From contig NZ_JANADP010000001.1 in assembly GCF_024199945.1 (NCBI RefSeq), positions 6,634,001-6,698,000 of the forward strand: a stretch of DNA of 64,000 nucleotides. The letters are read 5' to 3'. Made by a program: the position numbers and the translations under genes. Positions 18,964-27,351 of the stretch are shown here, piece by piece. The number at the start of each line of letters is the position of its first letter. Positions within the stretch are counted from its first letter, which is position 1. Below the pieces are notes generated by a model. It saw only the letters and a list, made by a program, of their open reading frames with translations. It had not been told where the DNA came from and did not search any database. Origin of the DNA: Bradyrhizobium sp. CCGUVB4N. GTDB lineage: Bacteria > Pseudomonadota > Alphaproteobacteria > Rhizobiales > Xanthobacteraceae.

Positions 18964-19791
18964 ATGGACTTGAATACCATCACAGCGGTCGCCCATCCGC
19001 AAACGCGCGGCGACTTGCCCGTTTGGACGCCAGGTGATGCTTGGCTCGCGGGCGGCACGTGGCTGTTCTCGGAGCCGCAAGTCCACCTCACGCGACTGAT
19101 CGATCTCACCGACCTGAAATGGCCGGCGCTGGCGATCACTGAGAGCCATCTCGCCATCGCCGCCACCTGCACCATCTCGCAACTCGATGCGCTCCCCTGC
19201 CCGACCGACTGGCTCGCGGCACCGCTGATCAGTCAATGCTGCCGCGCGTTTCTCGCCTCCTTCAAAATCTGGAAGACGGCGACCGTGGGCGGCAATCTCT
19301 GCATGTCGCTGCCGGCAGGGCCGATGATCTCGCTCACCGCTGCACTCGACGGCGTCTGCACGATCTGGAAAGCCGGCGGCGGCGAGCAGAGGATTCCCGT
19401 CGCCGAATTCGTCACGGGCAATCAGCGCAATCGCCTGTCGCCGGGCGACCTGCTGCGGCAGATCGACATTCCGCTTGCTGCACTGAAACGTCGCTCCGCG
19501 TTTCGCCAGATCTCGCTCGCGCCGGTCGGCCGCTCCGCGGCCCTTCTGATCGGGAGCCTCGATGGCGCCGGAGCGCTGAAGCTAACCGTGACCGCATCGA
19601 CCGTGCGCCCCGTCCTGTTGTCGTTTCCAAAGCCGCCCGACGCGGCCGCACTTCGCACAGCAATCAGCGAGGAGATCACCGACGATCTCTATCACACCGA
19701 CATTCATGGCAAGCCGCTCTGGCGCAAGCACATGACGCTGCGGCTCGCAGAGGAGATCCGCGCCGAACTCCTGGGTGCAACGCCGCCATGA
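18964..19791 (+). CDS. Xanthine dehydrogenase family FAD-binding subunit
   Basis: A 275-residue FAD subunit of a molybdenum hydroxylase. It shows the FAD-binding loops AGGTWLFSEPQ and TATVGGNLCMSLPAGPM and a C-terminal CO-dehydrogenase flavoprotein-like domain. The ATG at 18964 is preferred over an upstream start at 18877 because the extra residues are not conserved in type. It overlaps the next gene by ATGA, so the two subunits are made together. The 153-base gap to the divergent deaminase gene holds the promoter. Confidence 0.87.
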   Translation: MDLNTITAVAHPQTRGDLPVWTPGDAWLAGGTWLFSEPQVHLTRLIDLTDLKWPALAITESHLAIAATCTISQLDALPCPTDWLAAPLISQCCRAFLASFKIWKTATVGGNLCMSLPAGPMISLTAALDGVCTIWKAGGGEQRIPVAEFVTGNQRNRLSPGDLLRQIDIPLAALKRRSAFRQISLAPVGRSAALLIGSLDGAGALKLTVTASTVRPVLLSFPKPPDAAALRTAISEEITDDLYHTDIHGKPLWRKHMTLRLAEEIRAELLGATPP

Positions 19792-22517
19792 GCGTCGAGG
19801 TCAATGGCGCGAAATTCCCGCAAGCGCCGCGCGCCGGCCAGTGCCTCCGCACGTTCTTGCGCGAGCTCGGTCATTTCGGGGTGAAAAAGGGCTGCGACGC
19901 CGGCGATTGCGGCGCCTGCACCGTGCTGCTCGACGGCGAGCCCGTGCACAGCTGCCTGATCCCCGCGTTTCGCGCGGAAGGCCGCTCGGTCACCACCATC
20001 GAAGGTCTCGGCGGCGAACATGGCGCGCACCCGATGCAGCAGGCCTTCCTCGACGCGCAGGGGTTCCAGTGCGGCTTTTGCACCGCCGGCATGATCCTGA
20101 CCTGCGCCTCGCTGAACCAGGGGCAGCGCACCGATCTCGGCGCTGCGCTGAAGGGCAACATCTGCCGCTGCACCGGCTACCGCTCGATCGAGGATGCGAT
20201 CCACGGCAAGACCAATGTCGAGGACAGCGTCGAGGCCGGCGGCGCGTTCGGCCGCAGCCTGCCGGCGCCCGCGGGCCCGGACGTCGTCCGCGGCAAGGCG
20301 CGCTACACGTTCGACACAGAGGTCGACGGCCTGCTGCACATCAAGCTGCTGCGCTCGCCGCACGCGCACGCACGAATCGTCGCAATCGACAGATCGGTAG
20401 CGATGACGGTGCCTGGCGTGCACGCGATCCTCACGCATGAGGATGCACCGTCGGTGCTGATCTCGACGGCGCGGCACGAGAAGGACTGGATGGACCCCGA
20501 GGATACCCGCATCCTCGACGACGTCGTCCGCTTCATCGGCCAGAAGGTTGCGGCCGTGGTCGCCGAGAGTGAGGGGGCTGCCGAGGAGGCCTGCCGTCGG
20601 CTGAAGGTCAATTACGAGATCTTGCCTGCGCTGATCGACGCTGAACAGGCGATGATGCCGGGCGCGCCTCTTGTTCATCCCGATCGCACCACGGCGAACC
20701 GGGTCGCTGATGCCCGGCGCAATCTCGTCGCGGAGACGCACGGCGAGTTCGGCGATGTCGCTTCCGCCCTCGCTACATCCGCAGTGACCTACGAAGCCAC
20801 CTTTCACAGCCACCGCGTGCAGCACGCGGCGCTGGAGACCCATGGCGGCCTCGCCTGGCTTGACGATACAGGCGTCCTCAACGTTCGCACCTCGACACAG
20901 GTGCCGTTTCTGACCCGGCGCGCGCTGTCGGACATCTTCCAGCTTCCCATGGACAAGGTCCGCGTGTTCTGCGAGCGCGTCGGTGGCGGTTTTGGCAGCA
21001 AGCAGGAGATGCTTGTCGAGGATATCCTGGCACTCGCCGCGCTGAAAACGGGACGACCCGTCAAGCTCGAGCTCACCCGCGAGGAGCAGTTCATCGCGAC
21101 CTCGACACGGCATCCGATGCGGGTCCACATCAAGGCCGGCGCCGATGCCGACGGCAAGCTCACCGCGCTGCAGCTCGACGTGCTCTCTAACACCGGCGCT
21201 TACGGCAATCACGGCCCCTCCGTGATGTTCCACGCGGTGAACGAGTCGATCGCCGTCTACAACTGCCCGAACAAGCGCGTCGACGGTCACGTCGTCTACA
21301 CCAACACGGTGCCATCGGGTGCGTTTCGCGGCTATGGTTTGCCGCAGACCGTGATCGCGGTGGAAGCCGCGATCGACGAGCTCGCCAGGCAGCTTGGCAT
21401 CAGCCCCTACGACATGCGCCGCCGCAACATCGTCAGGCCCGGCGACCCCATGCTGTCGCCGCCTGAGTCGGAGTATCACGACGTGCTCTACGGCTCCTAC
21501 GGGCTCGATCAATGCATCGACCTCGTCGAGCGCGCCATGCGGGCCGATGGCCCGCAGCCCGAGCTGTCGGCTGACTGGCTGACCGGCGACGGCATTGCGC
21601 TGACCATGATCGACACGGTGCCGCCCGCCGGCCACATCGCGGACGCAATGATCGTGCTCAACGACGACGGAAGCTTCGATCTCACCGTGGGCACCGCCGA
21701 GTTCGGCAACGGCACCAGCACCGTGCATCGGCAGATCGCGGCGACAATTCTCGCCACCACCGTCGACCGGATCTGCCTGCGCCAATCCGACACCGCCCAT
21801 GGCGGCCACGACACCGGCGCCTATGGCAGCACGGGCACGTTCGTGGCAGGCAAGGCGACGCAAGCCGCGGCCATGCAGCTTGCGACCGAGTTGAAGGCGG
21901 TCGCTGCCGACGCGTGGCTTTGCGACGCCGGGACCTGCACCCTCGAAGGTGAGTGCGTCGTCAGCGGTGTGCGGCGGATGTCCTTTGCCGAACTGGCGAA
22001 GTTTTCGCGCGAAGCCGGCCGTCCTCTCACAGCGCAGGGCAATTCCGGGGGAACGCCGCGCTCGGTCGGCTTCAACGTGCAGGGCTTTCGCATCGCCGTG
22101 AACAAGGGCACCGGTGAGATCAGGATTCTCAGGAGCGTGCAGGCCGCGGATGCGGGCGTCGTCGCCAATCCCATGCAGTGCCGCGGCCAGGTCGAGGGCG
22201 GCGTTGCGCAGGCCCTCGGCGCGGCGCTCTACGAGGAGATGGTGATCGACGCGAACGGCCGTGTCACCAATCCCAAGTTCCGCGATTATCACCTGCCGTC
22301 CTTCGCGGACGTCCCACGCACGGAAGTGTTGTTCGCCGAGACGTCCGACACGATCGGGCCGTTAGGGGCGAAGTCGATGAGCGAGAGCCCGTACAATCCG
22401 GTCGCCGCCGCGCTCGGCAATGCGATTGCCGATGCCACCGGCATCCGCTTCACCGCACCGCCGTTCAAGCCGGACCGGCTGTTTCCGGCGCTGCACGACA
22501 AGTTCGGCGACGACTAG
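19788..22517 (+). CDS. Xanthine dehydrogenase-family molybdenum hydroxylase, fused 2Fe-2S and Mo-cofactor domains
   Basis: A 909-residue protein. The N-terminal 150 residues carry both [2Fe-2S] clusters: Cys36, 41, 44 and 56 (CDAGDCGAC) and Cys95, 98, 126 and 128 (CGFC, CRC). The rest is the molybdopterin domain with GGGFGSKQ, GAFRGYGLPQ and the active-site Glu in GAKSMSESPYNP. FAD is supplied by the upstream gene. Purine-catabolic neighbours suggest hypoxanthine/xanthine to urate. The active-site Glu is flanked by Ser residues rather than the GEPP of classical xanthine dehydrogenases, so another purine or N-heterocycle is possible. The TAG stop is shared with an IS630 insertion. Confidence 0.87.
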   Translation: MSVEVNGAKFPQAPRAGQCLRTFLRELGHFGVKKGCDAGDCGACTVLLDGEPVHSCLIPAFRAEGRSVTTIEGLGGEHGAHPMQQAFLDAQGFQCGFCTAGMILTCASLNQGQRTDLGAALKGNICRCTGYRSIEDAIHGKTNVEDSVEAGGAFGRSLPAPAGPDVVRGKARYTFDTEVDGLLHIKLLRSPHAHARIVAIDRSVAMTVPGVHAILTHEDAPSVLISTARHEKDWMDPEDTRILDDVVRFIGQKVAAVVAESEGAAEEACRRLKVNYEILPALIDAEQAMMPGAPLVHPDRTTANRVADARRNLVAETHGEFGDVASALATSAVTYEATFHSHRVQHAALETHGGLAWLDDTGVLNVRTSTQVPFLTRRALSDIFQLPMDKVRVFCERVGGGFGSKQEMLVEDILALAALKTGRPVKLELTREEQFIATSTRHPMRVHIKAGADADGKLTALQLDVLSNTGAYGNHGPSVMFHAVNESIAVYNCPNKRVDGHVVYTNTVPSGAFRGYGLPQTVIAVEAAIDELARQLGISPYDMRRRNIVRPGDPMLSPPESEYHDVLYGSYGLDQCIDLVERAMRADGPQPELSADWLTGDGIALTMIDTVPPAGHIADAMIVLNDDGSFDLTVGTAEFGNGTSTVHRQIAATILATTVDRICLRQSDTAHGGHDTGAYGSTGTFVAGKATQAAAMQLATELKAVAADAWLCDAGTCTLEGECVVSGVRRMSFAELAKFSREAGRPLTAQGNSGGTPRSVGFNVQGFRIAVNKGTGEIRILRSVQAADAGVVANPMQCRGQVEGGVAQALGAALYEEMVIDANGRVTNPKFRDYHLPSFADVPRTEVLFAETSDTIGPLGAKSMSESPYNPVAAALGNAIADATGIRFTAPPFKPDRLFPALHDKFGDD

Positions 22518-22539
22518 AGCATTTTCCGCTTGATGTGGA

Positions 22540-23136
22540 TCAGGCCCCGTATCCTGCATGTCGAAAGTAGTTGTCGCACTGGTCGGGCGCAAATGTCTTC
22601 ATGAGCTTGCCGATCAGTTTCATGAGCGCCTTGACGGTGCGTGCCGCGCCCTTGCGCAGCGCGGTCTTCAGCTTCGAGAATGCCATTTCGATCGGGTTGA
22701 GATCGGGCGAGTAGGCCGGCAAATAGCGCACCTTGGCGCCGACCGCTTCGATCGCCTGGCGAACGCCGTCGATCTTGTGGGTACGCAGATTGTCCATGAA
22801 GACGATGTCTCTTTTGCGCAGCGTCGGCGCGAGGATCTGCTCGACATAAGCGAGGAATGACGGCCCGTCCATCGCCCCGTCGAAGACATACGGCGCCGTC
22901 AAGCCATCGATGCGCAGCGCGGCAACGAGTGTCAGCGTCTTCCAGTGGCCGTGCGGCACGCTCGCAACGAGACGCTCGCCACGCGGTGAGCGGCCGTAAT
23001 GCCGTACCATCTTCGTCGTGACCGCCGTCTCGTCGATGAACACGAGGCGCGGCGCTTCAAGCTTGGATTGCTCGGCCTTCAGCTCGGCGCGCGCGGCAGC
23101 GACATCGGAGCGATCCTGTTCAGCGGCGTGCAGAGT
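22540..23136 (-). CDS. IS630 transposase, DDE catalytic part (orfB)
   Basis: The DDE endonuclease part of an IS630-family transposase. Catalytic residues are Asp in LVFIDETAV, Asp in DIVFMDNLRTHK and Glu in SPDLNPIEMAFSKLK. The frame is open back to the A8 run at 23136-23143. It gives a continuous IS630-like sequence (TLHAAEQDRSDV and on) only if the ribosome or polymerase shifts from orfA. The first in-frame ATG-like start used alone (23043) would lack the linker. Expression as a fusion by slippage is therefore likely. Confidence 0.8.
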   Translation of the reverse strand, partial: TLHAAEQDRSDVAAARAELKAEQSKLEAPRLVFIDETAVTTKMVRHYGRSPRGERLVASVPHGHWKTLTLVAALRIDGLTAPYVFDGAMDGPSFLAYVEQILAPTLRKRDIVFMDNLRTHKIDGVRQAIEAVGAKVRYLPAYSPDLNPIEMAFSKLKTALRKGAARTVKALMKLIGKLMKTFAPDQCDNYFRHAGYGA

Positions 23137-23482
23137 TTTTTTTGAACGTGATGTCGTGGCGTTCGTAGAAGCGCCAGACCGATGTCGTCCCGACTTTCAG
23201 CCGCTTCTCGGACTTGAGCCGCGCGCGAATCTCTTCGAGTGTCAAGTCCGGCTCCGCGGCGATGAGATTGAGCAGCCACTGGCGATGCGCCTCGAGCGGA
23301 GAGCGGCTCTGGCCCGTGCCGGGCAATGCCGCCACACTGCCCGTCCTCGTCCAGCGCTCGATCCAGCGGATCGCGGTCGAGGCGCTGAGACCGAGCACGC
23401 GCGCGGCTTCCCGTCTGCTCTCGCCGTCTTCGACAAGTGCCACCGCACGCACTCTCAGGTCTTTCGAATATCCCTTCGCCAT
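23120..23482 (-). CDS. IS630 transposase, helix-turn-helix part (orfA)
   Basis: 120 residues beginning MAKGYSKDLRVRAVALVEDG. It has two helix-turn-helix units (REAARVLGLSASTAIRWIERW and a winged part ending VWRFYERHDITFKK) that bind the inverted repeats. It ends shortly after an A8 run; removing one A (or a +1 shift) joins it to the DDE part. Confidence 0.82.
   Translation of the reverse strand: MAKGYSKDLRVRAVALVEDGESRREAARVLGLSASTAIRWIERWTRTGSVAALPGTGQSRSPLEAHRQWLLNLIAAEPDLTLEEIRARLKSEKRLKVGTTSVWRFYERHDITFKKNSARR
23136..23143 (-). other. A8 slippage site joining IS630 orfA and orfB
   Basis: Eight consecutive A residues on the coding strand. The upstream frame reads TTC AAA AAA AAC; the DDE frame requires reading ACT CTG, one base further on, i.e. 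a +1 shift or loss of one A in the transcript. Runs of this length allow polymerase slippage. Alternatively it is a one-base inactivating insertion. Confidence 0.6.
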
Positions 23483-23579
23483 CGCTCGCCCCGTCGTTAA
23501 AGCCAGAGCAATCGAATCTGATTTGCGCGACCGAGGGAATCCCCTGTACCCTTCCGATTCACATAAAGTGGAAACCGCT

Positions 23580-24467
23580 CTAGCTCCCGCGATACGTCGA
23601 ATAGCTCCAGGGTGTCACCAGCAGCGGCACGTGATAGTGCGCCTCCGGTTCGCTGATCGCGAAGCGCAGCGGGATCTCGTCGAGGAACGGCGGATCTGAC
23701 AACGGCACGTTGCGCTCGGCGTAATATGTGGCGACGCGGAAGCGGAGCTCGTAACGGCCGATCGGCAGCGGGCGACCGCCGATCAGCGGTTGATCGGTAC
23801 GGCCATCCGCATTGGTGACGCTGCGCGCGATGACGCGGCTCTCGCCGAGCGCAGCGAGCTCGACGAGCTCGACGGGAATGCCCGGCGCGGGCTTGCCGGC
23901 GTGATTGTCCAGGACGTGGGTCGAGAGTCGGCCGTGCACCTTCAGCTTGTCGTCGGCGACGACGAGCTGATCGAGCCGCAGCGCCGAGATGCGGCCGATC
24001 TCCTCGATCGCGCGGCGCGTCTCGGTCTTGGCAATGTTGCGCAGGCGCACCTCGAAGTCGCTCAGCACGGAATCCTTGGTGTGACGGCGCACGCAGACGA
24101 TATAGGGGATACCGAATTTCTCGCGATAGGCGTTGTTGACGCGCTCGAACGCGGCGTACTCCGCCTCCGACAGCCGGTCGAGGCCGGCGCTGTTCTGCTC
24201 ACTGGTGGATTCCGCCGTCAGGCCCGCCGCGCGCTGGGTCTTGTTGGCGAGATCGGGATGCGCACGGATCAGTGCCAGTTGCACATCGGGTTCGGCGGCC
24301 TGTATCGCCGAAATCAGTGCTGCATACAGCTGGTTGACGCCGGCAAACGGCCGCTGCGCTGCGAGCTGCTCGGCGATCCAGGGCGAATATTCGACGACGT
24401 TGGCGAGCGCGGCGACGAAGTCGGCCTTGCTTGCAGCGTTGAGGTCGGCGAGCGAGATTTGCGCCAT
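23580..24467 (-). CDS. Bifunctional OHCU decarboxylase / 5-hydroxyisourate hydrolase
   Basis: A 295-residue fusion of the two enzymes that process the uricase product. Residues 1 to about 165 are the OHCU decarboxylase domain with catalytic His70 (IRAHPDLANK) and the SEQNSAGLD stretch. From about 175 on is the transthyretin-like HIU hydrolase with LSTHVLDNHAGKPAPG (His184) and the C-terminal signature YRGS. Together they convert 5-hydroxyisourate to S-allantoin. The ATG at 24467 is 7 bases after the puuE stop. A longer frame to 24512 overlaps puuE and is less likely. The stop codon uses the first base of the IS630 copy. Confidence 0.93.
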   Translation of the reverse strand: MAQISLADLNAASKADFVAALANVVEYSPWIAEQLAAQRPFAGVNQLYAALISAIQAAEPDVQLALIRAHPDLANKTQRAAGLTAESTSEQNSAGLDRLSEAEYAAFERVNNAYREKFGIPYIVCVRRHTKDSVLSDFEVRLRNIAKTETRRAIEEIGRISALRLDQLVVADDKLKVHGRLSTHVLDNHAGKPAPGIPVELVELAALGESRVIARSVTNADGRTDQPLIGGRPLPIGRYELRFRVATYYAERNVPLSDPPFLDEIPLRFAISEPEAHYHVPLLVTPWSYSTYRGS

Positions 24468-24474
24468 CGTGACT

Positions 24475-25410
24475 TTACCCGATCCCGAACGCATCGGCGG
24501 CAAGATGCGCATGCTTGTCGTGCCAATGCTGCGCGATCTGCAGCCGCGTCGGCACCCAGACGCGCTCGTGCTTGCCGATATAATCGAGAAAGCGGATCAG
24601 GCCAGCAGCGCGACCGGGCCGGCCGGCGAGACGGCAATGCAGCCCCACCGACATCATCTTCGGCGCGGTCTCGCCTTCGGCATAGAGCACGTCGAACGCA
24701 TCTTTCAGATAGGTGTAGAACTGCTCGCCTTCGGCAAACCCTTGCGGGTTGATGAAACGCATGTCGTTGGCATCGAGCGTATAGGGAATGATGAGCTGCT
24801 TGCCGTTTGCGCCCTTGACCCAATAGGGCAGATCGTCGGCATAGGAATCGCAGAGATAGAGGAAGCCGCCCTCCTCCATCAGCAGCCGGTTGGTGTTGAT
24901 CGAGGAGCGCCCGGTGTACCAGCCGAGCGGCCGCGATCCGGTCGCCTCGGTGTGGACGCGGATCGACTCGGCAATCTCGGCGCGCTCCTGCGCTTCCGTC
25001 ATGTCCTTGTGCTCGATCCATTTCAGGCTGTGGCTCGCGATGTCCCAGCCGGACTCCTTCATGGCAGCTACGATTTCCGGATTGCGCTTCAGCGCCGTGG
25101 CGACGCCGAACACGGTGGTCGGCCACTTCCGCTCATCGAACATCCGCCACAGCCGCCAGAAGCCGGCGCGCGAGCCATATTCGAACATGGATTCGATATT
25201 GGCGTGGCGCTGGCCGGGCCAAGGCTGCGCGCCCAGCACGTCGGACAGGAACGCTTCCGATGCGCGGTCGCCGTGCAAAATGTTGTTCTCGCCGCCTTCC
25301 TCGAAATTAACGACGAACTGCACCGCGACCCGCGCGTTGCCGGGCCATTGCGGATGCGGCGGATTGCGGCCGTAACCGCGGAGATCGCGCGGGTAGCTGC
25401 TATCAGTCAC
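24475..25410 (-). CDS. puuE: Allantoinase PuuE (polysaccharide deacetylase fold)
   Basis: A 311-residue cofactor-independent allantoinase of the PuuE type, unrelated to the metal amidohydrolase allantoinases. Family motifs include YPRDLRGYGRNPPHPQWPG, VNFEEGGENNILHGD, ASHSLKWIEH and SVGLHCRLAGRPGRA. It opens allantoin to allantoate. The GTG start immediately follows the TGA of the DUF3830 gene, and the OHCU/HIU gene follows after 7 bases, so the three form one operon for urate-product breakdown. Confidence 0.93.
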   Translation of the reverse strand: MTDSSYPRDLRGYGRNPPHPQWPGNARVAVQFVVNFEEGGENNILHGDRASEAFLSDVLGAQPWPGQRHANIESMFEYGSRAGFWRLWRMFDERKWPTTVFGVATALKRNPEIVAAMKESGWDIASHSLKWIEHKDMTEAQERAEIAESIRVHTEATGSRPLGWYTGRSSINTNRLLMEEGGFLYLCDSYADDLPYWVKGANGKQLIIPYTLDANDMRFINPQGFAEGEQFYTYLKDAFDVLYAEGETAPKMMSVGLHCRLAGRPGRAAGLIRFLDYIGKHERVWVPTRLQIAQHWHDKHAHLAADAFGIG

Positions 25411-25824
25411 TCAGACTTCCTCGAAGCGGATCGGCAGCGCGCCCTTCCACAGCACGCTCTTGCCCAGCGTCGCCAGGTTCTCGAGGCCCGAGGTCACCGT
25501 GATGAAGTGATTGCCGGCGAGCTGGCCCATCTTGCTGGCGAAGTGGACGCCGCCATAGGCCATCAGGATCTCGGTTTCGCTGATGCCGCCGGGATAGAGG
25601 ATGATCTGGCCCGGCGCGGGATAGCTGGTGTGGTTCTCGTAGCCGACGCCGAAGTCGAGATCGCCGAGCGGCATCCAGACGCCTTCGCCGCTCCAGCGCA
25701 CATGGATGATGTGGCTCTCGAACGGCAGCGCCTTGCGGAACGCCGCGACGGTCTTGGGCGCCGCCTGCTCCTCGAAGCGGGCGTCGAAGGTGAAATCGCC
25801 TGCGCGGATAACGAGTTTGCTCAT
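25411..25824 (-). CDS. DUF3830 family protein in the ureide operon
   Basis: A 137-residue cytoplasmic protein beginning MSKLVIRAGDFTFDARFEE. It matches the DUF3830 type, which is thought to have a cyclophilin-like barrel fold. Segments FESHIIHVRWSGEGVWMP, YPGGISETEILMAYGG and GNHFITVTSGLENL are visible. It has no signal peptide. It is the first gene of the operon with puuE and the OHCU/HIU fusion and is directly coupled to puuE with no gap, so a role in urate or ureide handling is likely. The activity is not known. A longer frame to 25908 is rejected. Confidence 0.8.
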   Translation of the reverse strand: MSKLVIRAGDFTFDARFEEQAAPKTVAAFRKALPFESHIIHVRWSGEGVWMPLGDLDFGVGYENHTSYPAPGQIILYPGGISETEILMAYGGVHFASKMGQLAGNHFITVTSGLENLATLGKSVLWKGALPIRFEEV

Positions 25825-25923
25825 CTCATCTCTCTGGATCGGGGGCCAAGGGATCGGAGGCCCACGGGGAACCTGCAAGCAAAGAGCATTCCGGCGGGCT
25901 TCGCGCAAGTGGCGCCGAGCCCC

Positions 25924-26202
25924 TCACCTGCGGTCGTAAGACCAGCCGAACAGTCCGCTCCGCCGCACCTCCGGCTCGGGCTCCGCGGCCGGTGCGGGAG
26001 CCTCCTTCAGTTCCGCCTGCGGCGGGGGCGGCGTGGGCGCCGGCAGGTTCTCGCATTTCATGGAATAGACCAGCTTGCCGTCGGCCGTGCGCCCGATCGG
26101 CGCGCAGGGGTCGGGATGCGCCGCCGAGGTTTTCGGAGTCAATTTGACCTGCGCCGCAGCCGGCGCCGCGATCAACAGCAGGATCAGCAGATATTTCGAC
26201 AT
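25924..26202 (-). CDS. Small secreted Pro/Ala-rich protein, unknown function
   Basis: 92 residues with a clear Sec signal peptide (MSKYLLILLLIAAPAAAQ). The mature protein has two cysteines (DPCAPIG and MKCENLP) that could form a disulfide, a Pro-rich linker (APTPPPPQAELKEAPAPA) and a basic tail (RRSGLFGWSYDRR). I do not recognise a family. It is divergent from another small secreted protein gene. Confidence 0.65.
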   Translation of the reverse strand: MSKYLLILLLIAAPAAAQVKLTPKTSAAHPDPCAPIGRTADGKLVYSMKCENLPAPTPPPPQAELKEAPAPAAEPEPEVRRSGLFGWSYDRR

Positions 26203-26447
26203 CGTTGTCGGGCCTTAAACCGTCATTGGCCCCATTCAACCGGATTGCGTCCGTCAAGTCCATCGGGCCCGGTGGGGCGATTGCCGAATATTTAGCCGGG
26301 ACCAAAAAACTTGCTCGCCCCTTCGTGAAAGCGGCGCGACCGATCGTGAAGCCAGCGCTGCTGATGCCGGGCGGCCCGCATCGCCATGTGAGGCGTGACG
26401 ACGATGACACTTCTGACAACCGGGACGTCGTCACGGGAGAAACAACC

Positions 26448-26666
26448 ATGCAAAAGACTTTCACGATTCTCAGCGCTGCTCTGATCGCCGCCGTCACCGT
26501 CCAGACCGCTGCGGCGAGCGACCGCCATCATGTCCGCAAGGCGCAACCCGCCCCCATCAGCCAATCGGCCCGCGACTCCAACGCAGCGATGTGGCCATCG
26601 CAACCAACGGCCCCCGACTGGTCGCGCTACGCCAACGGCGCAATGTCGGCGCCGGCGGGACGGTGA
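26448..26666 (+). CDS. Small secreted protein, unknown function
   Basis: 72 residues with a signal peptide (MQKTFTILSAALIAAVTVQT, then AAAS) and a short hydrophilic mature part rich in Ser, Ala, Pro and Gln. The ATG is preceded by GGGAGAAAC. No known domain is visible. It is followed by a palindromic repeat. Confidence 0.6.
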   Translation: MQKTFTILSAALIAAVTVQTAAASDRHHVRKAQPAPISQSARDSNAAMWPSQPTAPDWSRYANGAMSAPAGR

Positions 26667-26701
26667 TGGTGGAGGCGTAGAGCGGCTGCAACGCGCAGTG
26701 C

Positions 26702-26825
26702 CGTAGGGTGGGCAACGGCGCGAAGCGTCGTGCCCACGATTCCGGTGATGAAACGCAAAATGCGTGGGCACGCTTCCGCCCTCGCTCTTCGAGCTACGGC
26801 GGACAAGTCGCTTTGCCCATCCTGC
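26702..26825. repeat. Palindromic repeat (CGTAGGGTGGGCAA family), copy 2, expanded
   Basis: Starts CGTAGGGTGGGCAACGGCG and contains CGTGCCCACG (26729-26738) pairing with CGTGGGCACG (26763-26772), then CTTTGCCCATCCTGC. It is the same family as 10823-10901, but the right arm is split by about 37 extra bases and is mismatched, so this copy is decaying. It lies in a 286-base gap that otherwise holds nothing I can identify. Confidence 0.75.
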
Positions 26826-26952
26826 CCGCACCTCTCGTGCCGACGCTGCCGCGTCCACTGCAAGCCCGGCTCGCGATCAGTGACAACGTACGATCGCCCC
26901 TTACCGGCGAAGGTTGACAGGCCGTGCAGGTGTTTTGCCCGTTGGGCAACCG

Positions 26953-27351
26953 TCAGTACGGATTGTAGTAGCGTGGCCCGCCATAGTAGCCGTAGCCCGG
27001 CCCATAATAGCCCGGGCCGCCACCATAATAGCGCGGGCCGCCATAGTAATAATTGTCGTAGTAGTCCTGGCGCCGGCTCTCGGCGATCGCGCCTCCGATC
27101 AGGCCGGCCGCGGCGCCCATGAAGGCAAGGCCGGCGGCGCTCGGTCCGCGCCGATAATAGCGGTGACGTCGCGCGGCGCTGAAATCGGTCGCGCTTGATG
27201 AGCCTTGCCCTGCCGCCGCGGCCGTTGCCTTGGCCGGCGTCGGGGACGCAGCAGCCGACGGCGATACGGACGCCGCGACCAGGGCGAGAGTGGCGAATGC
27301 GGCGAGCGCAGTGCTGCGGCCGACCTTCGAATTCACGGACTTGTCACTCAT
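26953..27351 (-). CDS. Secreted or envelope protein with Gly/Tyr-rich tail
   Basis: A 132-residue protein starting at 27351 (MSDKSVNSKVGRS), with a hydrophobic signal-like segment (AALAAFATLALVAASVS-type) and an Ala/Ser/Pro linker. A glycine-zipper-like stretch follows (GLAFMGAAAGLIGGAIAES), and the last 35 residues are repeats of GGPRYY, GPGYGYY and similar. Such tails are common in rhizobial envelope proteins of unknown role. The zipper suggests membrane association. Confidence 0.7.
   Translation of the reverse strand: MSDKSVNSKVGRSTALAAFATLALVAASVSPSAAASPTPAKATAAAAGQGSSSATDFSAARRHRYYRRGPSAAGLAFMGAAAGLIGGAIAESRRQDYYDNYYYGGPRYYGGGPGYYGPGYGYYGGPRYYNPY

Larger units (their letters stand above)
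22517..23580 (-). mobile_element. IS630-family insertion sequence, 1064 bp, complete
   Basis: Imperfect terminal inverted repeats start GAGCATTTTCC (left, 22517) and GAGCGGTTTCC (right, read from 23580) and match at 21 of the first 28 positions. The element is flanked by TA on both sides (22515-22516 and 23581-23582), the target duplication of the IS630/Tc1 group. It carries transposase as two reading frames. It lies exactly between two convergent purine-catabolic genes without damaging either. Confidence 0.85.

Noticed and set aside
19704..22292. 862-residue open frame antisense to the molybdenum hydroxylase
   Set aside because: Same mirror-frame effect; the plus strand carries all Fe-S and Mo motifs, and the antisense product shows none.
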